From positions 424,229 through 488,228 of the forward strand of contig NW_006768822.1 in NCBI RefSeq assembly GCF_000204055.1: DNA of 64,000 nucleotides, read 5' to 3'. Made by a program: the position numbers and the translations under genes. Under the pieces are notes generated by a model. That model ran no database searches and was not told the origin of the DNA. It worked only from the letters and a program-made list of their open reading frames with translations. This document shows positions 36,444 through 46,767 of this stretch, one piece after another (the first letter of the stretch is position 1; every line of letters begins with the position of its first letter). The DNA is from Melampsora larici-populina 98AG31. Its lineage: Eukaryota; Basidiomycota; Pucciniomycetes; Pucciniales; Melampsoraceae.

Positions 36444-37102
36444 GACTTGTTAGCAACCAAGCATATCCTATTTACTCATCACTAACCAGCGCTTTTTACG
36501 TATGTTTCAAACTCGAAATGTTTGCTATGTCATCTAGAATGTCCTCGAGACAAGTGTTCAAAGTAACATGTTACATCCATCACTATCTCGATTTTGCATG
36601 CAGTTGAACGTGGTACATAGTTACCTGTCCATGATGGTCTTGCTTGAATCAATGGCTAAAGAAATTCTCCTGATTCTTGATTATTCAAACCTTTAAAATT
36701 GTTCATAGCATCACCTCGGCACACGACAAAAGTCCATACAAACATACTCAATCAGCCAAAATTTGGTAGCATTTGATGTGGGAATTTTCCAACGGCAGAT
36801 TCATTATAACAACCGTCAACATTTGTTCTCTCTCCAACTATCTATGTGTAGATTTCTTTCTTCAAAGCATGATCCATCAAGTCCTCGCCACAAAAGGCAT
36901 CTTATCCAGTGCAGATGAAACGGTGTATGTAGGCTGATTGGGACAATCAAGTTAAACAATAGTATCCTTCAAAACGTTACCATAAATGGCATATGATAAT
37001 TCAGAGAGAAAATCACTACGGATCTCATGAGCAGGATATGCACAAATAAAAAATTCAAAAAATAAAGGCCTTCAGACCATGTCATCAGATCTTGTGATTA
37101 CT
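36444..37102. other. Downstream flank shared with 57.5 kb and 33.4 kb
   Basis: 36427-36660 aligns with 57480-57710 and 36780-37060 with 33340-33600. These flank the secreted-protein family and carry no gene of their own. Confidence 0.5.
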
Positions 37103-37107
37103 AGACT

Positions 37108-39431
37108 TGTGAGGGTGGGTTACTCTTTTGAGTACTCAAGGCTCACTAATTGGGCAAGGTGGGTCTTATAATTCAAGTAATTATGATTATATTTCAAATA
37201 TAAAAGTAGTTACAAAGAATTATAAACAAAGGAAAGGGATGAGAAATGGACAATAATGAAATGTTTATAAAGTGTGAAGGGTGGATCCTAGCCCTTCCTT
37301 TAATCTTCAAGTGACAGATTAGAGAGTGGGATGAAGTTCACTAGACTAGTTGTTCTATGGTCACTAACATTGGGTTGTTCTTATGGTCACCAACCTGGGT
37401 TGTTCTATGGTCACCAACCTTGGGTTGTTATATGGTCACCAACCTATTAGAGTTCTACTTGGGGATAGTAGAGGATCCAGGGAAGAGTGAAGAGTATTAC
37501 TTACTTTTAATCAAGGAACTGATTTAAAGTAATGAAGATATCACTAGTCTTATATTTATAAGACTCTTGATGTTACTTCAGTAGAACTTTAAGTGTTCTT
37601 AAAAGTAGTATGTAATAAAGCTTGGGGGGTAATCTCTCAAGGCTGGGAGAGGAGGAGTTTATATACTCTCCTCTCCAAACCTAACTGTGGTGAGATTTGT
37701 TTACATCCCTACTTTGGTTTAGGGTTTGATCATTATTATTATTTGGGATTAGTACTAATAATACTTAATTACATATACATGTTATGTGTGATATGTAATA
37801 TAAGCTTTTTTAACTCTTGACACTGAGTTATGAGGTGTAATTGATGTTTGCTTACATATTATTACTTTTGCTAAAAAGTTTGGCCCGATTGAGAAAAAAT
37901 AAAACAGAATGTAGACCCAGAATCCGCCACAGCAGTCACAACGCAGCAGAGAGAAAATTTTTGGGGTGCTGTGGGCTGTGGTGTGAGCACCCATCCATCC
38001 CATCGATTTCCCAGCTGCCGCCAAAAAAATTCATATTCTCCAAATCCCGGTCAATCACTTTGTTTTCCTCATTAACAAGCTTGATTGTCTAGAAAGGATG
38101 AACTGTTGTTAGAGAAGATTGTCATTGTACATGTAGGAAGTAGATCAATGAATTCTAGATAAAATTGGTGTAAAAATTGAAATCCTTTCAATCTTCTTCA
38201 TAGATCACGGGCAAATCGATCAATTTTGATCTTGATGAAAAAAATGAGTCTCTAGATTACATAAGAGAGCTGAGATTGTCCACAATCTCTTCCATAGGAA
38301 CAAAGGATGGGGGATTAGTTTTTACCGATCAAAAGCAGTTGATGTTTGGATTTGAATGTCTTCAAGAAAACAGAGATTGATCTCGTTCATAGACCATCAA
38401 TCATAGGATTGTCTTGTGAGTCATAGGCAAATCGATTGAGAATTGACTGGTTTTGATATTGTTCATAACCAGTCAATGATATTGATGATCTCGATCACCT
38501 TGAAAACTGGCACACTTCATCTTTCATAGAATGTTCAATCTCAGACTTTTGTTATGCAGCGGAGCTCGGCACTGGATAGTTTGAAGATATGTAAGATACA
38601 TCTCATTCAACTTGCCCTTTTTTTGGATGAGCACAGTAGTTGTGAGCTCCATAAAAGCTTCAACAACATTCCTTAATTTCATTTTTTAAAAAATGCTCGT
38701 TATCAACATAAGAGGAATCATGTAAAACCTTTCACACAACAGATGATCCGTTCGACCGGATTTGACCTAGTGACTAAAACTTATGATCTCCAAACACCAA
38801 AGTACAGCACATTGACTCCAAACTTGATAGTGTTCAACTCGGGACGGTATGGTGGTAAGTATGGGAGAAGGATACCTAGAGATTATATTGGGGATAATCA
38901 GTAAGTTGAATGAATTGCTCCGAAGAGAGAATTGGGAGGAATTGAAGTGATAAAGTGTACCTTTTTTCTTACAGAGATCATCAATTGATTGTCCACCATG
39001 GATGCACACGTTTCCAGGATGCGAGAAGCAGTGAGTGTCGTAGTTGAATTTAGTGAAAAAAAGGAAGCGATCGACCGGGATTTGGAGAATATGAATTTTT
39101 TTGGCGGCAGCTGGGAAATTGATGGGATGGATGGGTGCTCACACCACAGCCCACAGCACCCCAAAAATTTTCTCTCTGCTGCGTTGTGACTGCTGCGGCG
39201 GATTCTGGGTCTACATTCTGTTTTATTTTTTCTCGATCGGGCCAAACTTTTTAGCAAAAGTAATACATATCATTTCAAATGTATATGTATATGTAATTAA
39301 GATGTATATATGATTTATTACAAGTTACATATGTTTTGTAAGCTTTATGTACATGTAATTAGTTGTTTGAAGGTGTTTATATATGTTACAAGTTAGTCTT
39401 TGGGTACATACATATGTACCCAGGGCTGACA
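37108..39431 (-). repeat. Element A 3' LTR, split by an insertion
   Basis: Consists of 37108-37861 and 39266-39431 (TGTGAGGG...GGGCTGACA on the plus strand), interrupted by a 1402-bp inverted-repeat element. About four differences from the right LTR were seen. Confidence 0.88.
37862..39263. mobile_element. 1.4-kb element with ~200-bp TIRs, TA target
   Basis: Begins TTACTTTTGCTAAAAAGTTT and ends with its reverse complement. The arms pair over about 200 bp with few mismatches (to ~38065 and from ~39060). TA is duplicated at 37860-37861 and 39264-39265, as shown by the uninterrupted right LTR. The centre has no transposase frame. It is probably a non-autonomous TA-targeting (Tc1/mariner-like) element despite unusually long TIRs. 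Confidence 0.8.
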
Positions 39432-39454
39432 TTCCCCACCCTCAAAGGAGGTCA

Positions 39455-40747
39455 TTACTTCTTTTCAGAAGGTTTATGAGCTCTTCTTTGGGCTCTGAAT
39501 TCTCGCAAGGTTGTTTTGTTATTTGGCACTTTATCTGCTGGTAGCCATTCATCTTCATCTGCACTCCTATTCTTGTATCTTACAAGATAAAGTGTAGCAG
39601 ATTTACCGTTAACTTGTGTGTCTCTTTGTTTTATTATGTGTGAGAAAATCTTTTCTCCATCAGTTTCAAACCTGATAGGAGTTTTCTTAGGTATTTCTCT
39701 GTCAGGAAATTTGCTCTTGTCAGAAGCGTGAAACTTCTTTATTAATGAGATTGGAAATACTGGATGTTTTCTCCCAAATTCCTCTGTCAATGCTACTTCT
39801 ACTGCATTGCTCCCATGGAATTTTAGTATTACAAATGGTCCAACAAATTGGTCTTGAAGTTTCTTAGGTCCTTGAAGATTGTTAAAGTTTGTAGTGGATA
39901 GTAGTACTTGTTCACCTATTACAAACTTAGGTTCTTTATGAGTCTTATTCCATCTTTCTTGATTATACGTCACAGAATCTTCAATACATTGAGCTGCTCG
40001 AGCTCTTGCTTTACCAAGCATATCAAAGAAACTTAAGGACGTCAGATGAAATTCAACATTTTTATTTTTTATCTGGTCTTTTGGTAATCTAGGAAAATAG
40101 CCTCTTTCTACTTCAAAAGGTTTCTTTCCCGTTGTGCTATGTATGCTGCTATTATATGCTAATTCTAAAGCTGGCAGTAATGTATGCCAATCATGTGTAT
40201 GTCCATCTTTATCTGTGTAACAAAGTCCTTCAGTGCAATACCTTCTGATTATTTCAGTTAAAGTACTAATGTTTCTTCCACTGAGACCATCAGTCTGTGG
40301 ATGATAAGCAGTGGAAAGAGCCAATGTTGTTCCAATAAGTGTATGTAGACTTTTCCAAAGTTCAGAAGTAAACTTTGGATCTCTGTCACTGATGATTATT
40401 CGTGGTAATCCTACGTCACTTATTATTCTTTCCCAGAATAATAACGCAATATCCATTGCTGTTGCTTCTTTGTAGCATGGTAAGAACCTTGTCCTTTTTG
40501 AAAATCTGTCTACAATGACTAGTACACAGTTGTAATTGTTATTTAATGATGGCGGAAGACCTGTAACAAAATCCATGTTAATGACTTCCCAAGCATACGT
40601 TGGTTCTTCTATTCTTTGAAGTAAACCAAATCTTTTTCCTGTGGCTTTATTTGCTTTCTGGCATCTTTCACAAGTTTTCACGTATTCTTCAACATCTTGT
40701 CTCCAATTTGGCCACCAGGCTGTGCTTTTGATCCTATCTACTGTCCG
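39455..40747 (-). pseudogene. Element A integrase, cut off by element B
   Basis: Continues the RT frame after the GTCTT target: DRTVDRIKSTAWWPNWRQD, then CERCQKANK (end of the HHCC zinc-binding region), catalytic core VINMDFVTGLPPS, ISDRDPKFTSELWKSL, TAYHPQTDGLSGR and a GPFVILKF barrel. The C-terminus (YLVRYKNRSADEDEWLPADKV) looks like a divergent chromodomain. It would insert cDNA into chromosomes. No stop is present, so only the insertion of element B separates it from the RT part. Confidence 0.85.
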
Positions 40748-40752
40748 GTCTT

Positions 40753-40923
40753 TGTTATGAGCGCTTTACCTTATGCTTATACTTACATATGCTTGTACTG
40801 AGTACAACTCTAGTTAGTAGTCTGGAGGATTAGACTCTTCTAATCCTCACGTAGCAATCTATCTACATTACCAGAGGACCTTTGCTCTCATCTCTTGCAC
40901 CTCTACGCATCAGGGTCCTATCA
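40753..40923 (+). repeat. Element B 5' LTR
   Basis: TGTTATGAGCGC...GGGTCCTATCA, 171 bp, identical to 46597-46767 by eye. It contains ACGTAGCAAT at 40849-40858, the predicted start of the R region. Confidence 0.92.
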
Positions 40924-40924
40924 T

Positions 40925-40934
40925 ATTGCTACGT
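40925..40934 (+). promoter_or_regulatory. Element B self-priming primer-binding site
   Basis: ATTGCTACGT, one base after the LTR, is the exact reverse complement of ACGTAGCAAT inside the LTR (40849-40858). It does not begin with TGG as a tRNA primer site would. In Tf1-type elements the 5' end of the mRNA folds back on the primer site to start reverse transcription; the same mechanism is inferred. Confidence 0.65.
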
Positions 40935-41158
40935 CGTTAAACACTCGAGGTCCAAGGGAACCACAGAAGAAAGAAGAAAACTCAAAGAAAAGAAATTACA
41001 AAATAAAAGAAAGAAGTTCTAAAGAAGGAAAAGAAAAAAAAGAAAAGAACGAAATCTAATTAAAGCAACACTTTCAATCATACAAGAAGAACTTAGAGGA
41101 ACACCACCAGATCTTCAAACCTTATCAATACCACCAGAAAGCAACTGAATTTAAATCA

Positions 41159-42388
41159 TTGAAGCTCACAGATCTTACTATATATTCCCAAACCTTATTA
41201 TCTCCGCAAAACGCAACCACCACGCCGGACTTTAAATTACCCGATAGTCCACCCTCAGGACAAGAAGAAACATTCGAAGACGCAGAGGGTACAGACATGT
41301 CGGAAATCAATCTTCAGGACTTAATGAACAAGTTTGAGGAACTGAATGCGAAGCTTAACGAAGAGAGTCGATTGAGACAAGAAGCTGAAAGGAAATGGGT
41401 GGAGTTACAGAAGAGTATTGATCAGAATAATATGAATCAGTTGGGTCAGCAATCGTCACCGATGGAGACTCATCAATCAGCTCAAACTGCTCCAAGTGCA
41501 CCAACCCCTTCGGTAAATCCTGTCACCCATATCAAACCGCCTAAGATTGCGACACCAAACAAGTTTGATGGTGCCAAAGGTCCTAAAGCTGAGGTGTTTG
41601 TAAATCAGATCAGTTTATACATGCAAATGAATGCGGCTAGTTTTGTAAACGAACAAGCACAGGTTGCGTTCGCTTTGTCTTATATGGACGGGAAGGCAAG
41701 CTTGTGGGGTCAATCCTTGACTGACCAGCTATTGGATTCTGAGAAAATGAAACTGGTAACTTGGAAGAAATTTATCGAATCCTTCAAAGCCATGTTTTTC
41801 GACACTGAAAGGACTGCTAAGGCTGAGCGAGAGATACGTGCATTACGCCAAACTCGATCAGTTACAGACTATTGGATCAAGTTCTCTGAAATATCGTTGA
41901 TTGTCAAATGGCCGGAAGTAGTTCTAATTTCTCAATTTAAACAAGGACTGAAGAGAGAAATACGTGTTCACATGGTCAGAGATGTCTTCGAAAGTGTGGA
42001 GGATATGGCAAAATTGGCAATTAAGATTGACAACGAAGTGAACGAAAGAAATCAGGATCTGACCCACCATGCGAACACGAATTCAATGACACCTTCAGCT
42101 TCCACAACTGATCCAGATGTAATGGACTGCTCAGCCTACAGATTCAACATCACTAATGACGAATACAACAGAAGAGGTTCAAGTGGAGCGTGTTACAATT
42201 GTGGAAAACTCGATCACTATGTTGGAAGTTGTCCTGATAGAAGAAGAAAGAGTGGAAGGGGAAACTGGAGAGGAAGAGGGGGGAGTAGATTCAAACCTAG
42301 GTTAGCTGAAGTAGATGGAGTGAAGGAAGGAGAAATGTCTGAAGGAAGATCGGAAATGTCAAAAAATGGAGATGCTCGGGAGTGCTAG
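41159..42388 (+). CDS. Element B Gag capsid/nucleocapsid protein
   Basis: A 409-aa frame; the first codon is AAG-less context and the initiator may be the ATG at 41297 (MSEINLQDLMNKFEEL). A coiled-coil N-terminus is followed by a retrotransposon-gag domain (KPPKIATPNKFDGAKGPKAE, ASLWGQSLTDQLLD, WKKFIESFKAMF, RALRQTRSVTDYWIKF) and a CX2CX4HX4C zinc knuckle (CYNCGKLDHYVGSC). It ends in a basic RGRGG stretch. It would form virus-like particles and package element RNA. It overlaps pol by a few bases, with pol in the -1 frame. Confidence 0.85.
   Translation: MKLTDLTIYSQTLLSPQNATTTPDFKLPDSPPSGQEETFEDAEGTDMSEINLQDLMNKFEELNAKLNEESRLRQEAERKWVELQKSIDQNNMNQLGQQSSPMETHQSAQTAPSAPTPSVNPVTHIKPPKIATPNKFDGAKGPKAEVFVNQISLYMQMNAASFVNEQAQVAFALSYMDGKASLWGQSLTDQLLDSEKMKLVTWKKFIESFKAMFFDTERTAKAEREIRALRQTRSVTDYWIKFSEISLIVKWPEVVLISQFKQGLKREIRVHMVRDVFESVEDMAKLAIKIDNEVNERNQDLTHHANTNSMTPSASTTDPDVMDCSAYRFNITNDEYNRRGSSGACYNCGKLDHYVGSCPDRRRKSGRGNWRGRGGSRFKPRLAEVDGVKEGEMSEGRSEMSKNGDAREC
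42361..42367 (+). promoter_or_regulatory. Candidate -1 frameshift heptamer AAAAAAT
   Basis: A AAA AAT lies in phase with gag codons (TCA AAA AAT), 19 bases before the gag stop at 42386. A -1 slip gives KKWRCSGVLVVPPP and enters the pol frame without a stop. The fit to X XXY YYZ is exact; use is inferred. Confidence 0.55.
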
Positions 42389-45300
42389 TTGTGCCTCCCC
42401 CGAGCAAAACCAACTTACGTGTAAACAGTAGTGATATTGAAGCTTTAGAAATCAAAGATAGAAGAATCATTCATGATATCACTATTCACGACCGTAAGAC
42501 TGACACAACCTATGTTGCAAGAGCCCTAGTGGACAGTGGAGCAACTCACAAAGCCTTGAGTAAGACATTTGCACTGAAACATGACCTCCCGACTGAACCA
42601 CTACCCCAAGCCCGATCTGTCACAGGATTCAGCGGTCATGAGTCCAAGATAACACACACGATTGACCTGCACGTGAATTCTCACCTTAACCCGCCAACAA
42701 CCTTTATTATTACTGAATTGAGGGATAAGTATGACATCATCTTAGGGATGCCGTGGATTAAAAGGAACACTGAATTAATTGATTGGGAAGGAAGCAAACT
42801 GAAGACATCCCTTACGAGCATTGCCGTTGCTGATGTAATGTCGCTATCACCGAAAACACCCTCAAAGGACCTGGAAATGGAACCAATGAGGTTAGCTAGG
42901 AACTGTAGCGAGGGGGTGGAGTTAAATAACTCACTAACACCCCCGCAATGTGAGTATTTCTCACACAATCTTAATGTTATTGAATCAGCTGGCAAGCCAG
43001 AACATTCCTTGAATCAGCATGTAGAAATCGATGACAAAAAATCAGAAGAAGACGACAACAAAAACGTACCTGCAACTACAAACGTAGTTTTGTCCACGCC
43101 AAAAGAAGCCTCAGAGGACCACGCGAGGTTGGAGCCCAAGAGGCAAGTGAGGCAAAGTGACAAGGGGGTTGAGCATCAAAAGTGTTCTGAAATACCCCCG
43201 CAGAGTACGTGTACATCTCCTAAAAGCCTAGTTCCAAGAATAGCTGGCAAGCCTGTCTTGTTTCCAAATTCATGTTTAAGACAGGTAACTTCCCGACTAC
43301 GACAACCGAATTCAGTCATGGAAAGATTGCAGCAATCACTACGGCCTACTGAAGTCATGATAGCAGCAGCAAATGCTTCGTGGAACCTATCAGCGAAAAT
43401 CGCAGCGGAAGAAGCTATGAAGATACCTGAAAAGAAAGCATCAGAATTAGTGCCCGAGTGCTACCACAAATATCTTCCAATGTTCGAGAAATGCAATTCC
43501 AACATACTACCACCACATAGAACGTACGACTTCAGAGTGGACCTAGTGCCGAATGCAACCCCTCAAGCTGGGAAAGTAATACCATTATCACCCAAAGAAA
43601 CTGAAGCATTAAACGAGATGTTGGAAAAAGGCTTAAAAAACGGAACAATAAGAAGAACCGCGTCCCCTTGGGCGGCGCCGGTGTTATTCACGGGAAAAAA
43701 AGATGGGAATCTCCGCCCATGCTTTGACTACCGGAAACTCAACGCGGTAATGGTCAAAAATAAGTATCCGCTTCCCTTAACGATGGAATTGATTGATAGC
43801 TTGTTGAATGCAGATCAATTTACTAGTCTGGACATGCGGAATGGTTACAACAACCTTCGAGTAAGGGAAGGTGATGAGGCGAAACTGGCGTTTATTTGCA
43901 AAGCAGGACAGTTTGAACCCTTAACCATGCCGTTTGGACCAATGGGAGCGCCGGGTTTCTTTCAATTTTTCATCCAAGATATCCTAAAGGCACACATTGG
44001 GAGAGACGTGGCAGCGTACCAGGACGACATACTCATCTATACGGGACCTGGTGTGGATCATGAAGCGGTAGTGAAAGAAGTCTTAGAAATATTAAGGCAG
44101 CAAAATGTATGGCTGAAACCGGAAAAGTGCAAGTTCTCCAAAAAAGAAATCTCATATCTAGGACTTGTCATTTCAAAAAATCAGATCAAAATGGATGAAA
44201 GTAAGGTTAAAGCAGTACGAGATTGGCCAATACCAAGAAATGTTACAGATGTCCAGATGTTCTTAGGTTTTGCTAATTTCTACCAAAGGTTCATTCACAA
44301 CTTCTCCAAAACTGCGCGGCCGCTGCATGAATTATCAAAGAAGGATACATCATTCGAATGGACGGGTGAAAGGAACCTGGCGTTCGAATCTTTGAAGCTG
44401 GCATTCACAACTGCTCCAGTACTAAAGATTGCAAACCCATACCGACCTTTCGTACTTGAGTGTGACTGTTCAGACTATGCGCTCGGAGCGGTCCTGTCTC
44501 AGGTGTCTGAAGATGATGATGAATTGCATCCTGTCGCCTTCTTATCGAGGTCTCTGATTCAAGCTGAAAGGAACTATGAAATTTTCGATAAAGAATTACT
44601 TGCTGTAGTGGCCTCCTTCAAAGAGTGGAGACAGTATCTCGAAGGTAACCCCAATCGGTTGAACGTGATAGTATACACTGATCATAAGAACCTTCAGTCC
44701 CTGATGACAACCAAGGAACTAACTCGCAGACAAGCGAGGTGGGCTGAAATACTAGGCGCTTTCGACTTTGAAATTCGATTCAGGCCGGGACGTGATTCTG
44801 CAAAACCTGATGCTCTCTCAAGGAGACCGGACTATATCCCGACAGATGGCACAAAACTGACGTTTGGAAGACTCATTAAGCCAGAAAACCTGCCACCGGA
44901 TGCGTTCATTGATTCGCTTGATGCTATAGAACTATGGATGACTGAAGATGAGACGTTAATGCAAGATGAAAATGTTGAAAACGAGGAAACGGAAGACATC
45001 GACAATGCTGAAGAAACATGGAGTGATATCACAATATTGAATGAAATCAAGTCAAGAAGCAAATCCGATGACAAGTTATCAGAATTGAAGATGCTTTACG
45101 AAGCCAACCCGAACTCAAAGGTATTTAATGACTACAAACTAATTGACGATTTGATGTATTATCGAAACAAAGTACTGGTACCAAATGATGCTGAACTGAA
45201 GTTGCAGATATTGAAGTCTAGGCACGATAGCAGGTTTGCGGGACACCCAGGCAGGATGAGAACTTTAATGTTGGTGAAGAGATCATATCACTGGAAGTCG

Positions 45301-46503
45301 ATGAAGATGTACGTCAACCATTACGTGGATGGATGCCAGTCGTGCCAGCGAGTGAAGTCGAGAACAGAAAAGCCCTTTGGAAGTCTGCAACCACTTCCGA
45401 TACCGCAGGGACCGTGGTTAGATATCTGTTACGACTTAATCACAGATCTGCCATCTTCAAAAGGGTACGATAGCATACTGACCGTAGTGGACAGGCTAAC
45501 CAAAATGGCGCATTTTGTCGCATGCAAGAAAAGCATGACGTCCGAGGAATTAGCTGACTTAATGATAAAGGAAGTTTGGAGACTACATGGATTACCCAAC
45601 TCCATAACCTCTGACCGAGGAAACATCTTCATCTCGAGAATAACAAAGGACTTTCACAAGCGCCTCGGCATCAAAACCCAGTCTTCAACTGCCTACCATC
45701 CGCAAACAGACGGCCAGTCGGAAATAACGAACAAAGCTATTGAATCTTATATAAGGCATTTCTCTTCTTATAAACAAGACAATTGGGTTGACCTGCTGCC
45801 GTTTGCTGAATTTTCGTATAACAACAACCACCATGCAGCGATAGGAATATCTCCGTTCAAGGCGAATTATGGATTCGACTTGAACTTCACGCAAATCCCG
45901 GCAACCGAGCAATGTGTACCGATGATTGAAGACAGATTAAATCAAATTAAAGATGTTCAACGTGAATTAAAGGATGCGCTAGTAGTGACACAAGAAGGAA
46001 TGAAATCACAACACGACAAGAAAGTGCGAAAGACACCTGTATGGCAAAATGGTACAAAAGTTTGGCTAAGTAACAAGAACTTATCGACAACCAGACCCAC
46101 GGTTAAGTTTTCACACAGATGGCTTGGTCCATTCAACATTGAGAAACGAGTGTCTGACAATGCTTACAAGCTGCTATTGCCAAAGTCTTTGAAACAGGTA
46201 CACCCGGTCTTCCATGTGAATTTACTACGAGAATTTATCCCAAGCAAGATAGAAGGCCAGGGGCAAACACCTGCACCTCCAATTATTTTAAATGAGGAAG
46301 AAGAATACAAGATCAATGAGATATTAGACAAAAGAAAAAGGGGAAAGCAAGTTGAATACTTAATAAGTTGGAAGGGGTACAAATCAAATCATGACAGTTG
46401 GGAACCGGCAAAATCACTTCAAAATGCAAAAGAAGCAATGCGGGAATTCAATTCAAAATATCCTCAAGCAGAGATAAGATATAAAAGATCAAGGGGAAAG
46501 TGA
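42382..46503 (+). CDS. Element B Pol polyprotein with chromodomain
   Basis: A 1373-aa open frame in the -1 frame of gag. In order: aspartic protease (ALVDSGATHKALS, ~50); an acidic linker; reverse transcriptase (RPCFDYRKLN, YPLPLTMELIDSL, MPFGPMGAPGFFQ, active site YQDDILIY); RNase H (LECDCSDYALGAVLSQ, YTDHKNLQSL); integrase with zinc-binding region (H...CQSCQRVK), core (ITSDRGNIFIS, STAYHPQTDGQSE); and a C-terminal chromodomain (VEYLISWKGYKSNHDSWEPA). All catalytic residues expected for Ty3/gypsy are visible. The chromodomain marks it as a chromovirus, whose integrase often targets heterochromatin. There are no internal stops. Confidence 0.93.
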   Translation: MLVVPPPSKTNLRVNSSDIEALEIKDRRIIHDITIHDRKTDTTYVARALVDSGATHKALSKTFALKHDLPTEPLPQARSVTGFSGHESKITHTIDLHVNSHLNPPTTFIITELRDKYDIILGMPWIKRNTELIDWEGSKLKTSLTSIAVADVMSLSPKTPSKDLEMEPMRLARNCSEGVELNNSLTPPQCEYFSHNLNVIESAGKPEHSLNQHVEIDDKKSEEDDNKNVPATTNVVLSTPKEASEDHARLEPKRQVRQSDKGVEHQKCSEIPPQSTCTSPKSLVPRIAGKPVLFPNSCLRQVTSRLRQPNSVMERLQQSLRPTEVMIAAANASWNLSAKIAAEEAMKIPEKKASELVPECYHKYLPMFEKCNSNILPPHRTYDFRVDLVPNATPQAGKVIPLSPKETEALNEMLEKGLKNGTIRRTASPWAAPVLFTGKKDGNLRPCFDYRKLNAVMVKNKYPLPLTMELIDSLLNADQFTSLDMRNGYNNLRVREGDEAKLAFICKAGQFEPLTMPFGPMGAPGFFQFFIQDILKAHIGRDVAAYQDDILIYTGPGVDHEAVVKEVLEILRQQNVWLKPEKCKFSKKEISYLGLVISKNQIKMDESKVKAVRDWPIPRNVTDVQMFLGFANFYQRFIHNFSKTARPLHELSKKDTSFEWTGERNLAFESLKLAFTTAPVLKIANPYRPFVLECDCSDYALGAVLSQVSEDDDELHPVAFLSRSLIQAERNYEIFDKELLAVVASFKEWRQYLEGNPNRLNVIVYTDHKNLQSLMTTKELTRRQARWAEILGAFDFEIRFRPGRDSAKPDALSRRPDYIPTDGTKLTFGRLIKPENLPPDAFIDSLDAIELWMTEDETLMQDENVENEETEDIDNAEETWSDITILNEIKSRSKSDDKLSELKMLYEANPNSKVFNDYKLIDDLMYYRNKVLVPNDAELKLQILKSRHDSRFAGHPGRMRTLMLVKRSYHWKSMKMYVNHYVDGCQSCQRVKSRTEKPFGSLQPLPIPQGPWLDICYDLITDLPSSKGYDSILTVVDRLTKMAHFVACKKSMTSEELADLMIKEVWRLHGLPNSITSDRGNIFISRITKDFHKRLGIKTQSSTAYHPQTDGQSEITNKAIESYIRHFSSYKQDNWVDLLPFAEFSYNNNHHAAIGISPFKANYGFDLNFTQIPATEQCVPMIEDRLNQIKDVQRELKDALVVTQEGMKSQHDKKVRKTPVWQNGTKVWLSNKNLSTTRPTVKFSHRWLGPFNIEKRVSDNAYKLLLPKSLKQVHPVFHVNLLREFIPSKIEGQGQTPAPPIILNEEEEYKINEILDKRKRGKQVEYLISWKGYKSNHDSWEPAKSLQNAKEAMREFNSKYPQAEIRYKRSRGK

Positions 46504-46596
46504 GAGGGTTAGGCTTTTTCCCACTGGGTTTTTTACTGCCAACCCGGGGAAAATGCGGGCCTGCAAGAGGAGGTCAAGACATAAAGGGGGGAGTGG

Positions 46597-46767
46597 TGTT
46601 ATGAGCGCTTTACCTTATGCTTATACTTACATATGCTTGTACTGAGTACAACTCTAGTTAGTAGTCTGGAGGATTAGACTCTTCTAATCCTCACGTAGCA
46701 ATCTATCTACATTACCAGAGGACCTTTGCTCTCATCTCTTGCACCTCTACGCATCAGGGTCCTATCA
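46597..46767 (+). repeat. Element B 3' LTR
   Basis: Identical copy of 40753-40923, preceded by the polypurine tract and followed by the duplicated GTCTT. Confidence 0.92.

Larger units (their letters stand above)
40753..46767 (+). mobile_element. Intact chromovirus LTR retrotransposon B
   Basis: GTCTT at 40748-40752 and 46768-46772 flanks identical 171-bp LTRs. Gag (41159-42388) and pol (42382-46503) are open throughout. The polypurine tract AAAGGGGGGAGTGG abuts the 3' LTR. A self-complementary primer site follows the 5' LTR. Identical LTRs and open frames indicate a very recent, possibly active copy. It sits inside the pol gene of element A, in opposite orientation. Confidence 0.93.
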
